NCBI GenBank assembly: GCA_021018995.1 | Contig: CM037593.1 | Coordinates: 11,684,088 to 11,748,087 of the forward strand | Length of the DNA: 64,000 nucleotides | Source of the DNA: Chloranthus sessilifolius | Taxonomy: Eukaryota; Streptophyta; Magnoliopsida; Chloranthales; Chloranthaceae | Direction: 5' to 3' | Part shown: positions 46,544 to 58,601 of the stretch, in pieces | How the letters are laid out: every line of letters starts with the position of its first letter | Position numbering within the stretch: position 1 is the first letter of the stretch | Program-made: the position numbers and the translations under genes | The notes under the pieces: generated by a model | What the model was told of the DNA's origin: nothing | The model's database searches: none | What the model saw: the letters and a program-made list of their open reading frames with translations, nothing else

Positions 46544-48240
46544 TGAAGAGTAGAAAAAATAATTATTTTCTTTTTTTATTTAATTTTGAGCGTTTTATCG
46601 GACTATCTGACAATCTGAACACCTCAGACAGTATGACGCGTCAATTAGTTGTACTCATGTAGTCAAACCTTTAGACAAACACGGCTATTAAGGAGCTTGA
46701 AATATGCGTTTCGCATTGGCTCATGTGATTAATTAAGAGGTACCTCTATTAGCGCCTACCCAATTACTGAGGGCGCCTACAATTAAAACAGTTGATCTCG
46801 TCAAATTGGGCGATGGAGATTGATTTCATCCCAATCTTCCGCACACATCATGAGCGTAACTAAGCTGTTGAGCGTAATCTGAGTGGTTTGAAATCTCGGA
46901 TTTCCAAGTTATCTCATGCGGCCATGAGAGATCGAGACATCGCACATCTCAGTCATGTGACGTGAAATAAAAATAATCCTTTAAATGATCTTACACCATT
47001 AAAATAGGTGTTTTATCTTAAATTATTACAGAATATTTTACTCTTATGCCATGTGGCACATAATTGAAACACATCTTAGTTAAAGAATTATACCTATAAA
47101 TTAATCGTACACCAGCCAATTAAGGATTTTCAATATTAGTCGTTAGAAAATAAGAATAATAGCATATATTAAAGTGCACATATTTAGATATACCGTAATA
47201 GTCGTTCATGAGATCATCACATAGACAAAATATAGTAAGATAATTTGGGCTCGAACCTGGCCCGATTTCTTATCCGGGCTTAGCCCTAGCCCGACCCGTT
47301 TATTAAATGACTAAAAAATGAATCCGAACTCAGCCCATTCGGGCTGAGCCCAGGCTGAAACCCTGCCCGTTAACAGCCCCAGAGTTGGCATTATATGTGT
47401 TTTAAGCTTCACCATGAATATTTATGTTTTGGCAATATAGATTGTGTTGGAGGTGTTATATTCTATCATTGCCTAACTTATTATTGAGAGCGCCTACACT
47501 GAAAATATGTTGATTGTGTTAAATCATATGATGGATATCAATTTATACTTTTATCCTAGAATTTCACAGGAAATCTTAAGACCGTGGACATACCATTAAT
47601 GATGGACCAGTCAATACTTTATTCCACAAAATATAGGTCCTAATAAAGTGATAAAAAAATCATGGTTGATCATGTTTGCAACATGATTTTTGATCAACCA
47701 TGATTTTTTAGTCACTCTTTAAAGGCTTGTGCGACATGAAATAAAAACGGTCAGTTTGACTGTATATTCATGGTCTCAAGATCAATTGTGGAGAAAAGGT
47801 GCAATGAAAATCGACGGAGACAACTAGTCAACAGGTTTTCTGTGCATACGCCATTAGAAATTGGGTGACACGAAGAGGAGCTGCCCTATAAAATTATGTA
47901 AGCATGTATATAAAGTAAGCATCTAAGATACACGTGAGTGAACGTGTGTTGTGCGATACCCCAATTGAATATTTAAAGGTTAATGGGCTACCTTCGGACT
48001 CTATTGTCAAAGGTAACATCCGAGGATCAAAATATCTTTAAATCGATATGTATCATCCAAGCCCAAGCCCAAAACTGATATAAACGGATGATACATTGAG
48101 CAAATAAAGAATAATTTTATCACTTAAAACAGCTTTCCGCTATAGCAAATGGGGCGAAGAGCTGTGTTACCAAATATAAAAGTATTTTTACCCCGGAGCC
48201 AAAGAGCAAAATAACTGCTCTTTGCCCTGAAAGAGCTAAC
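46544..48240. other. Upstream region of SOL1
   Basis: Directly upstream of the SOL1 start codon (minus strand) is an A/T-rich leader with no clear TATA box. 46740-46990 and 47440-47850 contain halves of the dispersed MITE family (gatggagattgatttcatcc; gatggatatcaatttat). 47240-47390 has gcccgacccg-type repeat sequence. A hairpin lies at 47654-47709. No gene. Confidence 0.45.
47654..47709. repeat. Perfect inverted repeat (hairpin)
   Basis: aaaaaatcatggttgatca (47654-47672) is exactly complementary to tgatcaaccatgatttttt (47691-47709) across an 18-nt loop that itself holds catgtttgcaacatg. Probably the centre of a small MITE. Confidence 0.85.
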
Positions 48241-48249
48241 TCAAACACA

Positions 48250-48252
48250 ACC

Positions 48253-48283
<31 letters not shown>

Positions 48284-48457
48284 AGAGAGAGAGAGAGAGA
48301 GAGAGAGAAAAAAAGAAATGATCATATGACTCGAGTCATGGGAAATAAATCCTATTGGTTGCACGTCACATCAGTCAAGCCCACTGATGTGACGTGCAGC
48401 CAATGGGGGCTTGAGTCATGGATTTATTTCCCATTACTCGAATGCGAGGATCACTAC

Positions 48458-48536
<79 letters not shown>

Positions 48537-48720
48537 AAGAAAAATGACCATATGACTCAAGTGATGGGAAATAAATCCTATCAGTGGGCTTGACTGATGT
48601 GACGTACAGCAAATAGGGGCTCGAGTCATGGGTTTATTAACTGATGTGACGTGCAGCTAATAGGGGCTCGAGTCATGGGTATATTTCCCATGACTCAAGT
48701 GCGATGATCACTACTCATAT
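48250..48720. repeat. Two fold-back units within (TA)n and (GA)n tracts
   Basis: (TA)n(GA)n at 48250-48308 and 48461-48535 each precede a fold-back unit. In unit 1 attggttgcacgtcacatca (48354-48373) pairs with tgatgtgacgtgcagccaat (48385-48404) with one mismatch, and outside it gactcgagtcatgggaaata pairs roughly with tatttcccattactcga. Unit 2 (about 48540-48715) has the same ends and an internal duplication of tgatgtgacgt plus ggggctcgagtcatgggt. Probably one transposed or unequally duplicated fold-back element. Confidence 0.7.
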
Positions 48721-48728
48721 ATATATAT

Positions 48729-49083
48729 GGAAAGGGATCCGTCTTCTATGAGAGACGGTCACCATCCTCCAACCTTCCACGTGGAACTCCACGTGGCACC
48801 CAAAATATTGTTTCGATGCCACGTGGACCATGGGTGCATTGCTTAGATCATCTTTGAAAAAAAAAAAAATTCATCTCCACCATGTATTTTTTGAATCGTG
48901 AAATGTGGACCAATGAAAATCGTCAAACTTTGACTTGTCGGTTTAAAATTTTTTTTTCGATTTTTTTTTTAATATTGATCTAAACTGTCCACCTGTGCTC
49001 CAGGTGGCACCTAAAAAGTACTTTGACCACGTGGATTTTGGAGGACGGTCACCGTCCTCCATTGGAGGACCTAATCGGCTCCC
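48729..49083. mobile_element. MITE in TA-rich target
   Basis: Inverted ends: agacggtcaccatcctcc (left, inside ggaaagggatccg) and ggaggacggtcaccgtcctc followed by cggctccc (right). Both flanks are tatatata. Subterminal cacgtgg motifs occur on both sides (tccacgtggcacc; gaccacgtgga). No coding capacity. Confidence 0.65.
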
Positions 49084-49508
49084 TATATATATCTTTGTTG
49101 TTAAAAGGGCACTGACAGTAACGTGAAACTAAAGTCCTAAGCGTCAGTTAATAGAGATATTTCTTTCTATCTTTTTCTTCATTCTTTATGCAATATTTCT
49201 TAAGTTATTATTTTAGTTTTATGCTTTATGTTTTACTAGTTGGCATTAGAGCTCGATTGGTCAGTTTAACAATGATTTTAGTTTTTTGGTCATACATTTG
49301 TTTATGTTTCCACTCACTAGCAGCTATGTTGTACCTATTATTCAATTCTCATGGCCATGACATGGGCCCCAGTGGCTGAACCATGTGTGGGCGATTGCGG
49401 GTGAGCACCTGCAATCAAAATCCCAAAAGGAAAAATGTTTTTGAAACCCCCTTTAACACTCTGCCAAGTTTCTCTGTCTTATAGATTTAGAGGGTACCGT
49501 TATTTACA

Positions 49509-52013
49509 ACTTTCTTTTTTTTTATAAGAACGGAGAAATTTCATTAAGGTGTAAAATCTGACATGATAATATCATAGATCTGAGGAGGAGCATCTTCCAT
49601 CTAGATCTCATTACAATCGTTGATTAAACCAATCTTAGTTAAAGCATCAGCCGCACTATTGGCAGACCATTTGACATGTGTGCACCCTTTCAGTAGAAAC
49701 AAATTCAAAGCCTCTTTAATATCTTCAAAAACGAACGTGAGGTCCGAATCATCCAACTAATCTACGTCGCCATTGATGACACGGATCGAATCTCCTTCAA
49801 ATAGGACATTATGGAACCCACACTGATGGGCTAACCAGGTAGCCTGGAGAAAAGCTTGGGCCTCACATTGATCCGCAGTGGATAAGTATTTTAAGTTTTT
49901 TGCCATCGACACCATGACCTGTCCATCATGATCACGAATGATAACGCCGATCCCAGCTGCCTTAGAGGAGGGGGACCATGCACCATCAAAATTTACTTTA
50001 AAAACATTAGTCGGAGGCGGAGACCAATTCCCAAAAGGGGGTGGGTGATTATATGTAGGAATCAGAGACTTCTCATTAGTCACATGAAATTCCATCAGGT
50101 AATTTTCCGCTTCTGCCGAGATATTTAGGGGGTCCCGAGGTTTAGCACCATGAGTAACTCGATTCCTTTCATTCCAAATTGCCCAAGCTATAATGAAGAA
50201 ACGATCTAATTGTGATTTTTCACATTCTTGGTAGAACACCATAGCCCAATCCTTAAAGGACAGATGTTGATAAACTGTTTCGCGTGCACCCAAGGAAGAT
50301 AGAAACCAACGACAATTGGCCATGTGACAATCACGAAGAGCATGGGTTGTGTTTTCAATCTTATCACAACACATATCACAAACTAGTGATATAGAACCCA
50401 TTTTTTTATGTAAATTATAGATCGAACAAGTAAAATATTTTGGCAAGCTCTCCAAGCAAATATCTTTACCTTATTAGGTAACCGGGAGCCCCACAGATCT
50501 TTCCAAATATTTTGGTCAGTCGAAGAACTTGCTGAAGCGGTTCCAATAGAATTACGATGTAATTTCAATGCTACCTTATATGCGCTACTTACTGAGAACT
50601 TCCCCTTCTTATCATAGGCCCACGCTATCTTGTCATTTCTTCTAGTCGTTGGGAGTTGGGTAGAAAGAATAATCTCAACATCCTCTTTTAGAAAGTTGTT
50701 TCTGATCAAAGCTTCATTCCAGCAATTATGATTTTCTAATATTAAATCGGACATCATGGTTGGGCCATCTTGCCTTTTAGGAGAGAACATCCGAAATGTC
50801 GATGTTCTTGGGATTCATCTGTCATTCCAAATATTGATAGATGTCCTATTTCCCACTCTCCAAATCAGACTATTAGCAATGACATTCTTGGCCGACATTA
50901 TACTTTTCCACATATACGAAGCATTTCCAGATATTTGAGCCTCCAAAATAGAAGAATTTGGAAAATATTTAGCTTTGAGTAGCCTACTCTAGAGTGACAA
51001 CGGGCAAGTCAGAATTCTCCAAATCTGTTTTGCCAACATGGCCGAATTAAACGCGGTGAGATTTTTGAATCCCATCCCCCCAAAGGGTTTTGGAATGCAA
51101 ATATCCTTCTAACTTTTCCAATGAATACCCCTATCAAGTCCCTTTTTATTCCACCAAAACTGAGCAATGATAGACGCTATATTATGAATGATTGAGGATG
51201 GTAATTTGAAGCAACTCATGGTGTAGATTGAGATTGCTTGTGCCACAACTTTGATTAAGACCTCCTTGCCAGCCTTAGATAATAAATTCCCTTTCCAGCT
51301 TTTATGTTTGTGCCACACCTTTTCTTTAATGCACTCAAAGACATTTTTCTTAGATCTACCCACAACAAGTGGGAGACCTAAATATTTGTCATAAGGCGTC
51401 AATTTCTTTATTCGAAGGTTGTTATGTATTTTACCACGGAGACTATTTTGAACATTATTGCTAAAGGACACCGCCGATTTATCAAAATTTACAATTTGAC
51501 CCGACGCGTCCCCATAGAGTTGTAAAATGTTAACAATTTTCCCACATTCTATTTCGTCCGCCTTATGATAAATTACGCTATCATCGGCGAAGAACAAGAG
51601 AGATATAATCGGGACCTCTCTACAGATGCGAATACTAGAAATTTTTCGATTTTGGACTGCAAGACTTGGGAGATTGGAGAAGACTTCGCACACACAATGA
51701 AGAGGTAAGGAGATAAAGGATCTCCTTGCCTAAGGCTCCTATTAGGTATAACATTACTCAAAACCTGCCCGTTAATCAAGAACTCAAAGGACGTAGAGCG
51801 GATACAACCCACAATAAGACCAAGCCATCTATTACATAAACCTAATTTTTCCAACGATTTTTCAAGGAAAACCCATTTAACCCAATCATAAGCCTTACTC
51901 ATATCAAGTTTTAACGAGCACCAACCCTCTTTTCCTTTGCGTTTATTTTTTAAAAAATGAGCGATCTCAAAGGCAACAAGAGAGTTGTCAGTGATCAACC
52001 TATCAAAAATATA
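49509..52013 (-). mobile_element. 5'-truncated L1-type LINE with C-terminal RNase H
   Basis: Minus strand, 3' poly(A) at the left (T9 at 49514). The flanks are a 30-bp direct repeat (49479-49508 and 52014-52043) with three transitions. RT: 'LDMSKAYDWVKW', 'SLRQGDPLSPYLF', catalytic FADD (51591-51580). Then 'LGLPLVVGRSKKNVFECIKE' and 'FWWNKKGLDRGIHW', and zf-RVT ('WKDLWGSRLPNKVKIFAWR', 'CDMCCDKIENTTHALRDC'). RNase H follows: 'VNFDGAWSPSSKAAGIGVII' (Asp), 'DQCEAQAF' (Glu), 'LFEGDS' (Asp) and 'NSAADALTKIG'. Frame changes near 51570-51690, 51000-51100 and 50383-50455, and a stop at 49757. It belongs to a different L1 clade from the other copies, which lack RNase H. Confidence 0.92.
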
Positions 52014-52153
52014 TTATAGATTTAGAAGGTATTGTTATTTACACCTCTTAAACTAAACTTTTGAAAACCACACACAGTTTTACTATGAAAGTCCGTTGAC
52101 TTTTTGAATCAGATGATGGAAATCAATTTTCATCACAATATTCCACACACTAT

Positions 52154-52323
52154 ATCTTGAGATTATGGCGCACCTATCAGACGGTCATATGTTGATTCCA
52201 CATGGCACACATCCCCAAAAGTGACCATCTGATAGGTACACCCATGATCATTGTCACTTTTGGGATGTGTACTATGTGGAATCAAGATTTGACCGTCTGA
52301 TAGGTGCGCCATGATATCAAGAT
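52154..52323. repeat. Near-perfect fold-back, 72-nt arms
   Basis: Left arm 52154-52225, right arm 52253-52323, loop of 27 nt. The central 19 nt (cgcacctatcagacggtca) are identical in both arms; overall I count about seven differences in 72. Transcription would give a long hairpin RNA. Confidence 0.85.
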
Positions 52324-52479
52324 CTTTTGTGTGAAAGATTGGGATGAAAAAAACCTTCATCGTCTAATTCAAGCAAATCAATGATTTTTTTATGATGAAA
52401 ATATGTGTGTTCTTCACAGATTTAAACCAGTATAAATAACGCCACCCATATTTATATTGGTACTATACCTCCGTTCGCG

Positions 52480-52880
52480 CGTATGTCTAAAACTCACTGA
52501 CTTTTTTATATCAGACAATGCATATTATTTTTCGGGCCAATCGTCCACACAATGAACCTTGAGATCAAAATCTTATAATCAGTCGATCATTTTTTTATTT
52601 CCTGTAACACATCCTAATAAATGGTCCTAAACTCAACTTTGAGTATGATGCGCACTTTGTGATCTTACAGCCCCGTTTTTGTGATTTGTGCCTTGTGAAA
52701 TTCTGAAATCAAACATGTATGTCTGATGGTACACTCATTGTCTCAAGATCAATTTGTGTGGAAGATTGGTGTGAAACATGATCTTCATCGTCTGACCTCA
52801 AGAAGGCAATGGGTTTCTGTCGGTTTCGAAGGAAGGTATGAATAGAGATCGCATTGGCGAGAAAAAACGTACCCTATTTA
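52480..52880. repeat. Further copy of the GGGTACC-family repeat
   Basis: Shares actgacttttttatatcaga at the left and ttcatcgtctgacctcaaga, then gaaaaaacgtaccctattta at the right, with the copy at 52024-52446. More diverged. Confidence 0.5.
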
Positions 52881-54239
52881 TATTAGAGACTCGAGACTAC
52901 GCGTCTAGATGCTACCCATAGGGCTGTGTCCAGACCAGCTAAGCATCATGTGACACTCATTTTGGGGATCAGGTGTTACGCAACTTGGAAGATCGATCAG
53001 GTATCACTCAAAAAATTTAGGCATGATCCAATACATATCTAGTGTTGAAAATGAGGTGTAAGGTACTCAAATTCAATGTATCAAACTATCTGGGCGTTAC
53101 TTTATCATTGACCTATCAAATTGTAGACACTCATTTTCGAGTTGTCTAACCAGTTGGATGTGAAATTCAAGTTATTTAGGAGCCCAAACACACATTAACA
53201 TATTAGAGAAATTTGTAATAACATCAAATGAGATCCCCAAAGTTTAGAGGCGAAATCCCACTGTTAATGATTTTCAAGGTAAAATTATAACACGTGAGGA
53301 TCATTTATTTGCATGCTTTAAAAAAATCAATTTTATTTCGTGCGGGTTCTTACCTCCTAGATTTTTAGTATGTGTCAGATAGGCGTGAGAGTGCTATAAA
53401 TAATTAGTATTATTTATGAAAAATATTAATTTTAATTCATCTTATGCCCCAACTGGATGAAAATTTTGGTTCCGCTATTGGACATAGCCATGCTATAAAT
53501 TTTCAGTAATAGCAGAGAGAGTCAAAGACATTAATGACATTTTTTTTCATAAGCTAGCATAATTTCCATTACTTGTAACCAAAGATACAATAAAAAAAAA
53601 GAGTACACCAGTTGAGCTAATGCTCAACGGGCCCATAGAATACCTATGTCTCAACTTGATAGATCTCATATTAGCATATTCATCGATTACCTGAAGCGTT
53701 GAAAGATCACCCAACATACGATATACAACTCGACGACAAAAATATAAATAGTCCATGAATCAAAGATCATCCTTGATACTTAGAAATCACCTTCTTGGTA
53801 ACAAATCAGAGTCTAAGATCTAATATAGCCTCAAACATGATAGTGACTTAAGAGGCATCAAATTTGTAACTAATGTTCACAAGTCACAACTATGAACACA
53901 AACATGCCCCAACTAATCATATCCAAAGACAGTAGTAGCTCCATGATAACTGTGATATATAGTATGCTCTGATCTAGACACACCCAAGTTATAGCAGGTT
54001 TGCACAGAATTGGTCTACTAGATCAGCCTAAAATATGGGAAGAACCATATCTCATAGTTTCCTACTAATGCTCACTAAAAATATAGGAAGAATTCCTTGA
54101 AAATCACTAAGATCCAAGTGTGTTATATAAAAAGATTTTGTTCTAGAAATGAACTCTAATACAAGGGCTTCTTTCTGCGTGACTCGTACACCATAGCGTT
54201 GCCGAATGCAGAGAAGATTCATCCAATTAGGGCTCTCAA
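52881..54239. other. Intergenic DNA, no gene recognised
   Basis: AT-rich. 53541-53760 starts with a T8 run followed by cataagctagcataatttcc and could be an L1 3' end on the minus strand, but no protein similarity or TSD supports it. Confidence 0.35.
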
Positions 54240-54850
54240 CAAGCCTTGCTCGAGTCGAGCCAAGGGTCAGCTTGAGATCGGCTCTTTTATGTTAAGCCGA
54301 GCTCTTTTATATTTGAGCTTAAAATTACTCGAGTCTATATAGCTCAAGTCGAGCTCCAGCATAGTAGTATGCTATTAGTACTTTTGATTATTGGTTATCA
54401 TTTCTTCCTATTTTTCTTATTTTATTATAGTTTAATTTTTTTGTATCTAAGTAATTAAATTTCTAGCCTCTTCTAATCAAAAGTACCTTATTAAAGTGCA
54501 TATTTCATTTTATAGCAAATTAGCATGACAAGAGTCATAAAAAAGAGATTAGAATTAGCGATTAGGGTTTGAGTGATAGATTTATGTATTTGTAGATTGA
54601 AAAAATAATTTGTTAGTATGCTAAAATACCCTAAATCGTTAAAAGCTTCCAATGACTAGTTTTTACGGTATTTTATAAACGAGCTCGTATATATCTGAGC
54701 CAAGCCGAGCTATAACCTACCCAGCTCATGATTAGCTTGTTTATAAACGAGCTCTTAACTCATAGCTAAACTCAGCTCACTAAACGAGCTCAGGGTATTT
54801 GCAAGCTCAGTTTTTTTTAGCCGTGCTGGCTTGGCTACCGCAATCCGGGC
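54240..54850. repeat. GAGCTCG-rich repeat element
   Basis: Both ends are built from gctcgagtcgagcc, aagccgagctc and aacgagctc motifs around an AT-rich, non-coding centre (54370-54660), as in a widespread plant non-autonomous repeat type. No TSD identified. Confidence 0.5.
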
Positions 54851-55106
54851 AAGGTCTTTAGAGTGCCACAAAGAAGATGAATGGGATTAGGTGGCCGTTA
54901 CAAGAGGTGCTTTCTCTCCATCTGAATAGTCACACGGCCTTATAAATCATATATAAAATGGTTACATTTTGTAATATATTTATTATATGGGAGGCAATAC
55001 ATAAACAACTATATTTATTTATTTTTGTCTTGTAGGCAATTTCTAAAGGACTACAGCTCATTCTTCTTCATGTATAACTCTTTAAATATTATTCTTTATA
55101 CATTAA

Positions 55107-55302
55107 CACTACAAAAAATAAGACTATTAGCGGCAATTTTTTTTAATAAAAAACTGTCGCTAAAAAACTGCAACTATTAGTCCTGTCGCTACAAAAAATT
55201 GTTATTACAAAAATAATAGCGACAATTTTTTGTAGCGATAGGACTAATAGCAACAGTTTTTTTTAAAAAAAACTGCCGCTAATAGTCTTATTTTTTGTAG
55301 TG
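55107..55302. mobile_element. CACTA-type fold-back MITE
   Basis: The ends are cactacaaaaaataagacta and its exact complement tagtcttattttttgtagtg, with a 3-bp TSD taa (55104-55106, 55303-55305). The whole 196 bp is close to palindromic (inner pair ctgtcgctacaaaaaattgt / acaattttttgtagcgatag). CACTAC ends with a 3-bp TSD are diagnostic of CACTA-derived elements. Confidence 0.9.
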
Positions 55303-56889
55303 TAATTAATGTACGTTCTGATCGCCATGCATAGATGTTTAAAAAAGAGGGCAATGGTCAAGTCCATCCAGGTTGAAGTGGATTTTGAATTCAACCACAC
55401 ATCTGTAACCCTTCAAATAGGAGAATCTTGACGGCATGTTATCCTATAAAAAATGAAAATCATGAAAGTCAAGATTCTTCCATTACCTTTGAAAGAGATG
55501 TTTGATTCTCTTGTTTACATTTTCAAAATTCTACATAAGAATTATTTTCTTATAAATTGGCATTTAATATGAAATGATAAAATCTATTTGACATCTTATG
55601 AGATGTAAAATCTGGTGTTACCTGGTTGGTCCTCATACCTGACCATTAAAATGCAGGACCCTTATAATTTCCCCAATTATTTTGTGGGGTACAACCCATA
55701 TATGTACAAGGAGACATGAACGTAGAACTTCTAAATTTGTGTTTTAGTGGAGATCCCTTATATCATCAATTTTTGAAAATTGGTTCTCATAATATCATAA
55801 GCGCTTATTATCGTGCGATTATAATCAATTGACCATTGTTGGTTGGTAATTGCTTGGCTACGATTCAAGATTGTAGGATCACAAATCGATTCGGGATTTG
55901 GTTCACTCTTGCTCACTATAATGACCCGGATTTTCTTATCTTATTTTAACGGTGTTTGATGTGCTTTGCACATCTTTGGTGGTATCACACCACACCCGAA
56001 CCTACTCTAGTTAAGAAAATACACGTTTGATTTTTCAAAGCTCTTATATTTAAAGTTGTATTTATTTGGCATAAACTATGAGATAGCTTGCTAGTAAAAA
56101 GGTTGAGTTGTAGACAATAAGTCTAAGAGTAAAAACGTGTTATAAAAGCTTTAAGCTTTTATTTGTGTCATCGCGTGGATACCGATCTCTATCTTCCTAA
56201 TTGCCATCGATCTGTCGAACACGCTTCAAGAGGTGGGTACCCATCCATCCATCTTGTTTTTCTCAGATTCTATAGCGTAAGATACGATTTGATCGCGTAT
56301 CAACGGACTATTAAATGAACCCTAAACTTATTTTTAAATAAAATTACCTTAGATTCGAATTTTAATATGCGTACGGCGAGCTCTATTCATGTATCATCCC
56401 TTCTTTGTAAATACGACCCATACACTTTTATGCGCCTTGCTATGACAGCCTTATTCTTATTTTATTTATATAGATAGATTTATGGAACATATTATATAGT
56501 TCATTATTATATCTTAAATTAAATAATTTGGATGTTTTTAAATAGGACTATAAAAATACCAGTGCTCTAGAGCCAAATATCTTAAACCGTTGGACATTTG
56601 GAAATATTTTCTGTTGATAAACAAAAAAAAGATGTAGCCACTTTAGGCGCCGGACTTGTGAATCAAGGGCGGTAAATGGGTAATCGCCCTTTGAATAGTT
56701 ATTTTTGTTGGTCATTGATTTGCTGCTAGTAATGTCTATGTATCCCAAGTCTGGCCTTGACCGATTTCATAGAGGGAGATTGACTCATTGATCGACGTCA
56801 GCGTTTGATTGGACTTAATACCAACTCTAATATTAAAGAAGAACGTTGGAGAAAGGGTGCTGCTCCATAAAGTATTATTCCATTATTGT

Positions 56890-56927
56890 TACTTTTATAA
56901 TGATATTATTATATCATTATAAAAGTA
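56890..56927. repeat. Perfect AT-rich hairpin
   Basis: tacttttataatgatat and its exact complement atatcattataaaagta, loop tatt. Confidence 0.9.
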
Positions 56928-57940
56928 CTGACATTGACTATTGTATTATAATATATACATATAAAACTGATAGCGATTATTATAATATTATTATACTTAC
57001 CCAAGAATGAAAGAAACAGTACCCTTTAGTTTTGTAGGAATATAATTTAAATTTTTTTTTACATTATTAAAATTTTGTAAAATCTCATGTGTGCTCAATT
57101 CAATCGGACATTCTATTTACTTGTCAAGAGTCCAACAGAGCACTATTCTCTTCTAATTATTTAATTTATTGACTTAGCATCAGGGGTTGATACCATAGGT
57201 GTCACTACCATAAAGCAATTATTAGGTGTTCTTATTATTTGCTTTATAAAAGTGAAACGCCATATTATAAATAAGATACCGGCCATCTGATCAAAGTACT
57301 TTTTGTGACATTTAGTGGAGACTATTTTCATACAAACTTTACTCTCTCTATTCTAATAATCTAGAATGCAACCAATATTATCTTTAATCTTATAGTAGGC
57401 ATGCTAACACCATTGTTGGTACCCGACCCATGATTTAATCCAAACTCTTATTATTTCATAGCATTAGATTTAATGGTAGTGTAAGTTCTGCACTCTTCTA
57501 TCTTATATTTAATATTATATGACATATATATCTTTTTATTATACAATACTCTCATATAAGTCACAATATTGTAGTGTTATCCTATTTTAATTGTATAGAT
57601 TTCTTTTAATATACAGGCATAATATTATTCATGTACCGAATTCATCAGTCTTATATTATAAAATATTTCAACCAATCAATCGACTCATGCCCGAATAGAC
57701 AAACTTATTTATACAATAATTTCACTTATGTACGATCAAAATATAGTGTGCATTAATCACTTGTATTTTTCGATCGATGGCCGTGATGCACTCCACTTTA
57801 AATTATATTGTCCCTTTATTTTGAGCATTTAATATATATATATACTTTTATCGCTTTAACGCGACCACTTCGATAACACAAAGTGTTAGAATTTCGATGT
57901 CGTTACGAAATCGAACTCTGACCTTCAAGTTATAAAAAAC

Positions 57941-58040
57941 ACACAATTAACCCCTACTCTATATTTATTGGTGTGTTAAGTAAATAACACACACAATTAA
58001 CCCTTACTCTATATTTATTGGTGTATTAAGTAACTAAATA
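57941..58040. repeat. Tandem repeat, 50 bp x 2
   Basis: acacaattaacccctactct and atatttattggtgtgttaag recur at exactly 50 bp with few changes. Confidence 0.9.
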
Positions 58041-58601
58041 TATGTATAAACATAACGATAATCCGAATGTAAACTTTTTATATGCGTGATGATTTTATAC
58101 TTACATTTTGATCATGATACGAGTTAAGGACATGCTAGGTCATATGATGCGAGTGTATGAGATCATGCTTACGCTGGAGCGTAATATTTTATTGAGATGA
58201 TATCGAAGCATGGAATACATCATATTCACATGCCCTATAACTTATAGTGGTATGGGACATCATGACGAGTCGGTGAGTATGAATTCAGTGTAGCCTCGTA
58301 CGTATACGGTGACTCGATCACCTCTAGTTTTAATATGATAGGATAAGATATGAGTTAACGTGCGAGGTTGATCTGGATCTTTAGATCATAAAAGTATGAT
58401 AAGAAATGAGTCGGTATGATATGATATGAGTTAGTAAGATAAGATATATTACGATAATAAGAAACCGCTGTGTAGGCCAGCAAAAGATTAAGAACCTAAG
58501 TCTTTGTACGTGTCGTTCCTTACGTAGCCATCGTAAGGGCAACAACGTCTTTCAGTCAAGACGGGTCTCTGGGAGACATTATGAGTTATGAGTCGCCGAC
58601 C

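Larger units (their letters stand above)
49490..52446. mobile_element. GGGTACC-family MITE split by the RNase H L1
   Basis: The left end agggtaccgttatttacaac (49490-49509) and its TSD copy aaggtattgttatttaca precede the body 52044-52446. That body ends gtataaataacgccaccc, the inverted form of the left end. Inner halves are inverted too (gttgactttttgaatcagat at 52092 against cgtctaattcaagcaaatca at 52350). A fold-back occupies its centre (52154-52323). Relatives: 3577-3671, 26560-26805, 33240-33640, 46740-46990, 47440-47850 and 52480-52880. Confidence 0.6.
55306..58597. other. AT-rich intergenic DNA
   Basis: No gene. It contains a 17-bp perfect hairpin (56890-56927), a 50-bp tandem pair (57941-58040), and from about 58080 a region rich in gatatgatatgag-like repeats that continues after the Gypsy element at 61340-61720. 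Confidence 0.5.

Noticed and set aside
48326-48629. Open frames on both strands with YIYIYI runs
   Set aside because: Translation of (TA)n microsatellite and fold-back sequence.
49441-49508. Long TSD as evidence of recombination between two pre-existing repeats
   Set aside because: L1 tail, orientation and position inside one MITE end fit a single insertion better.
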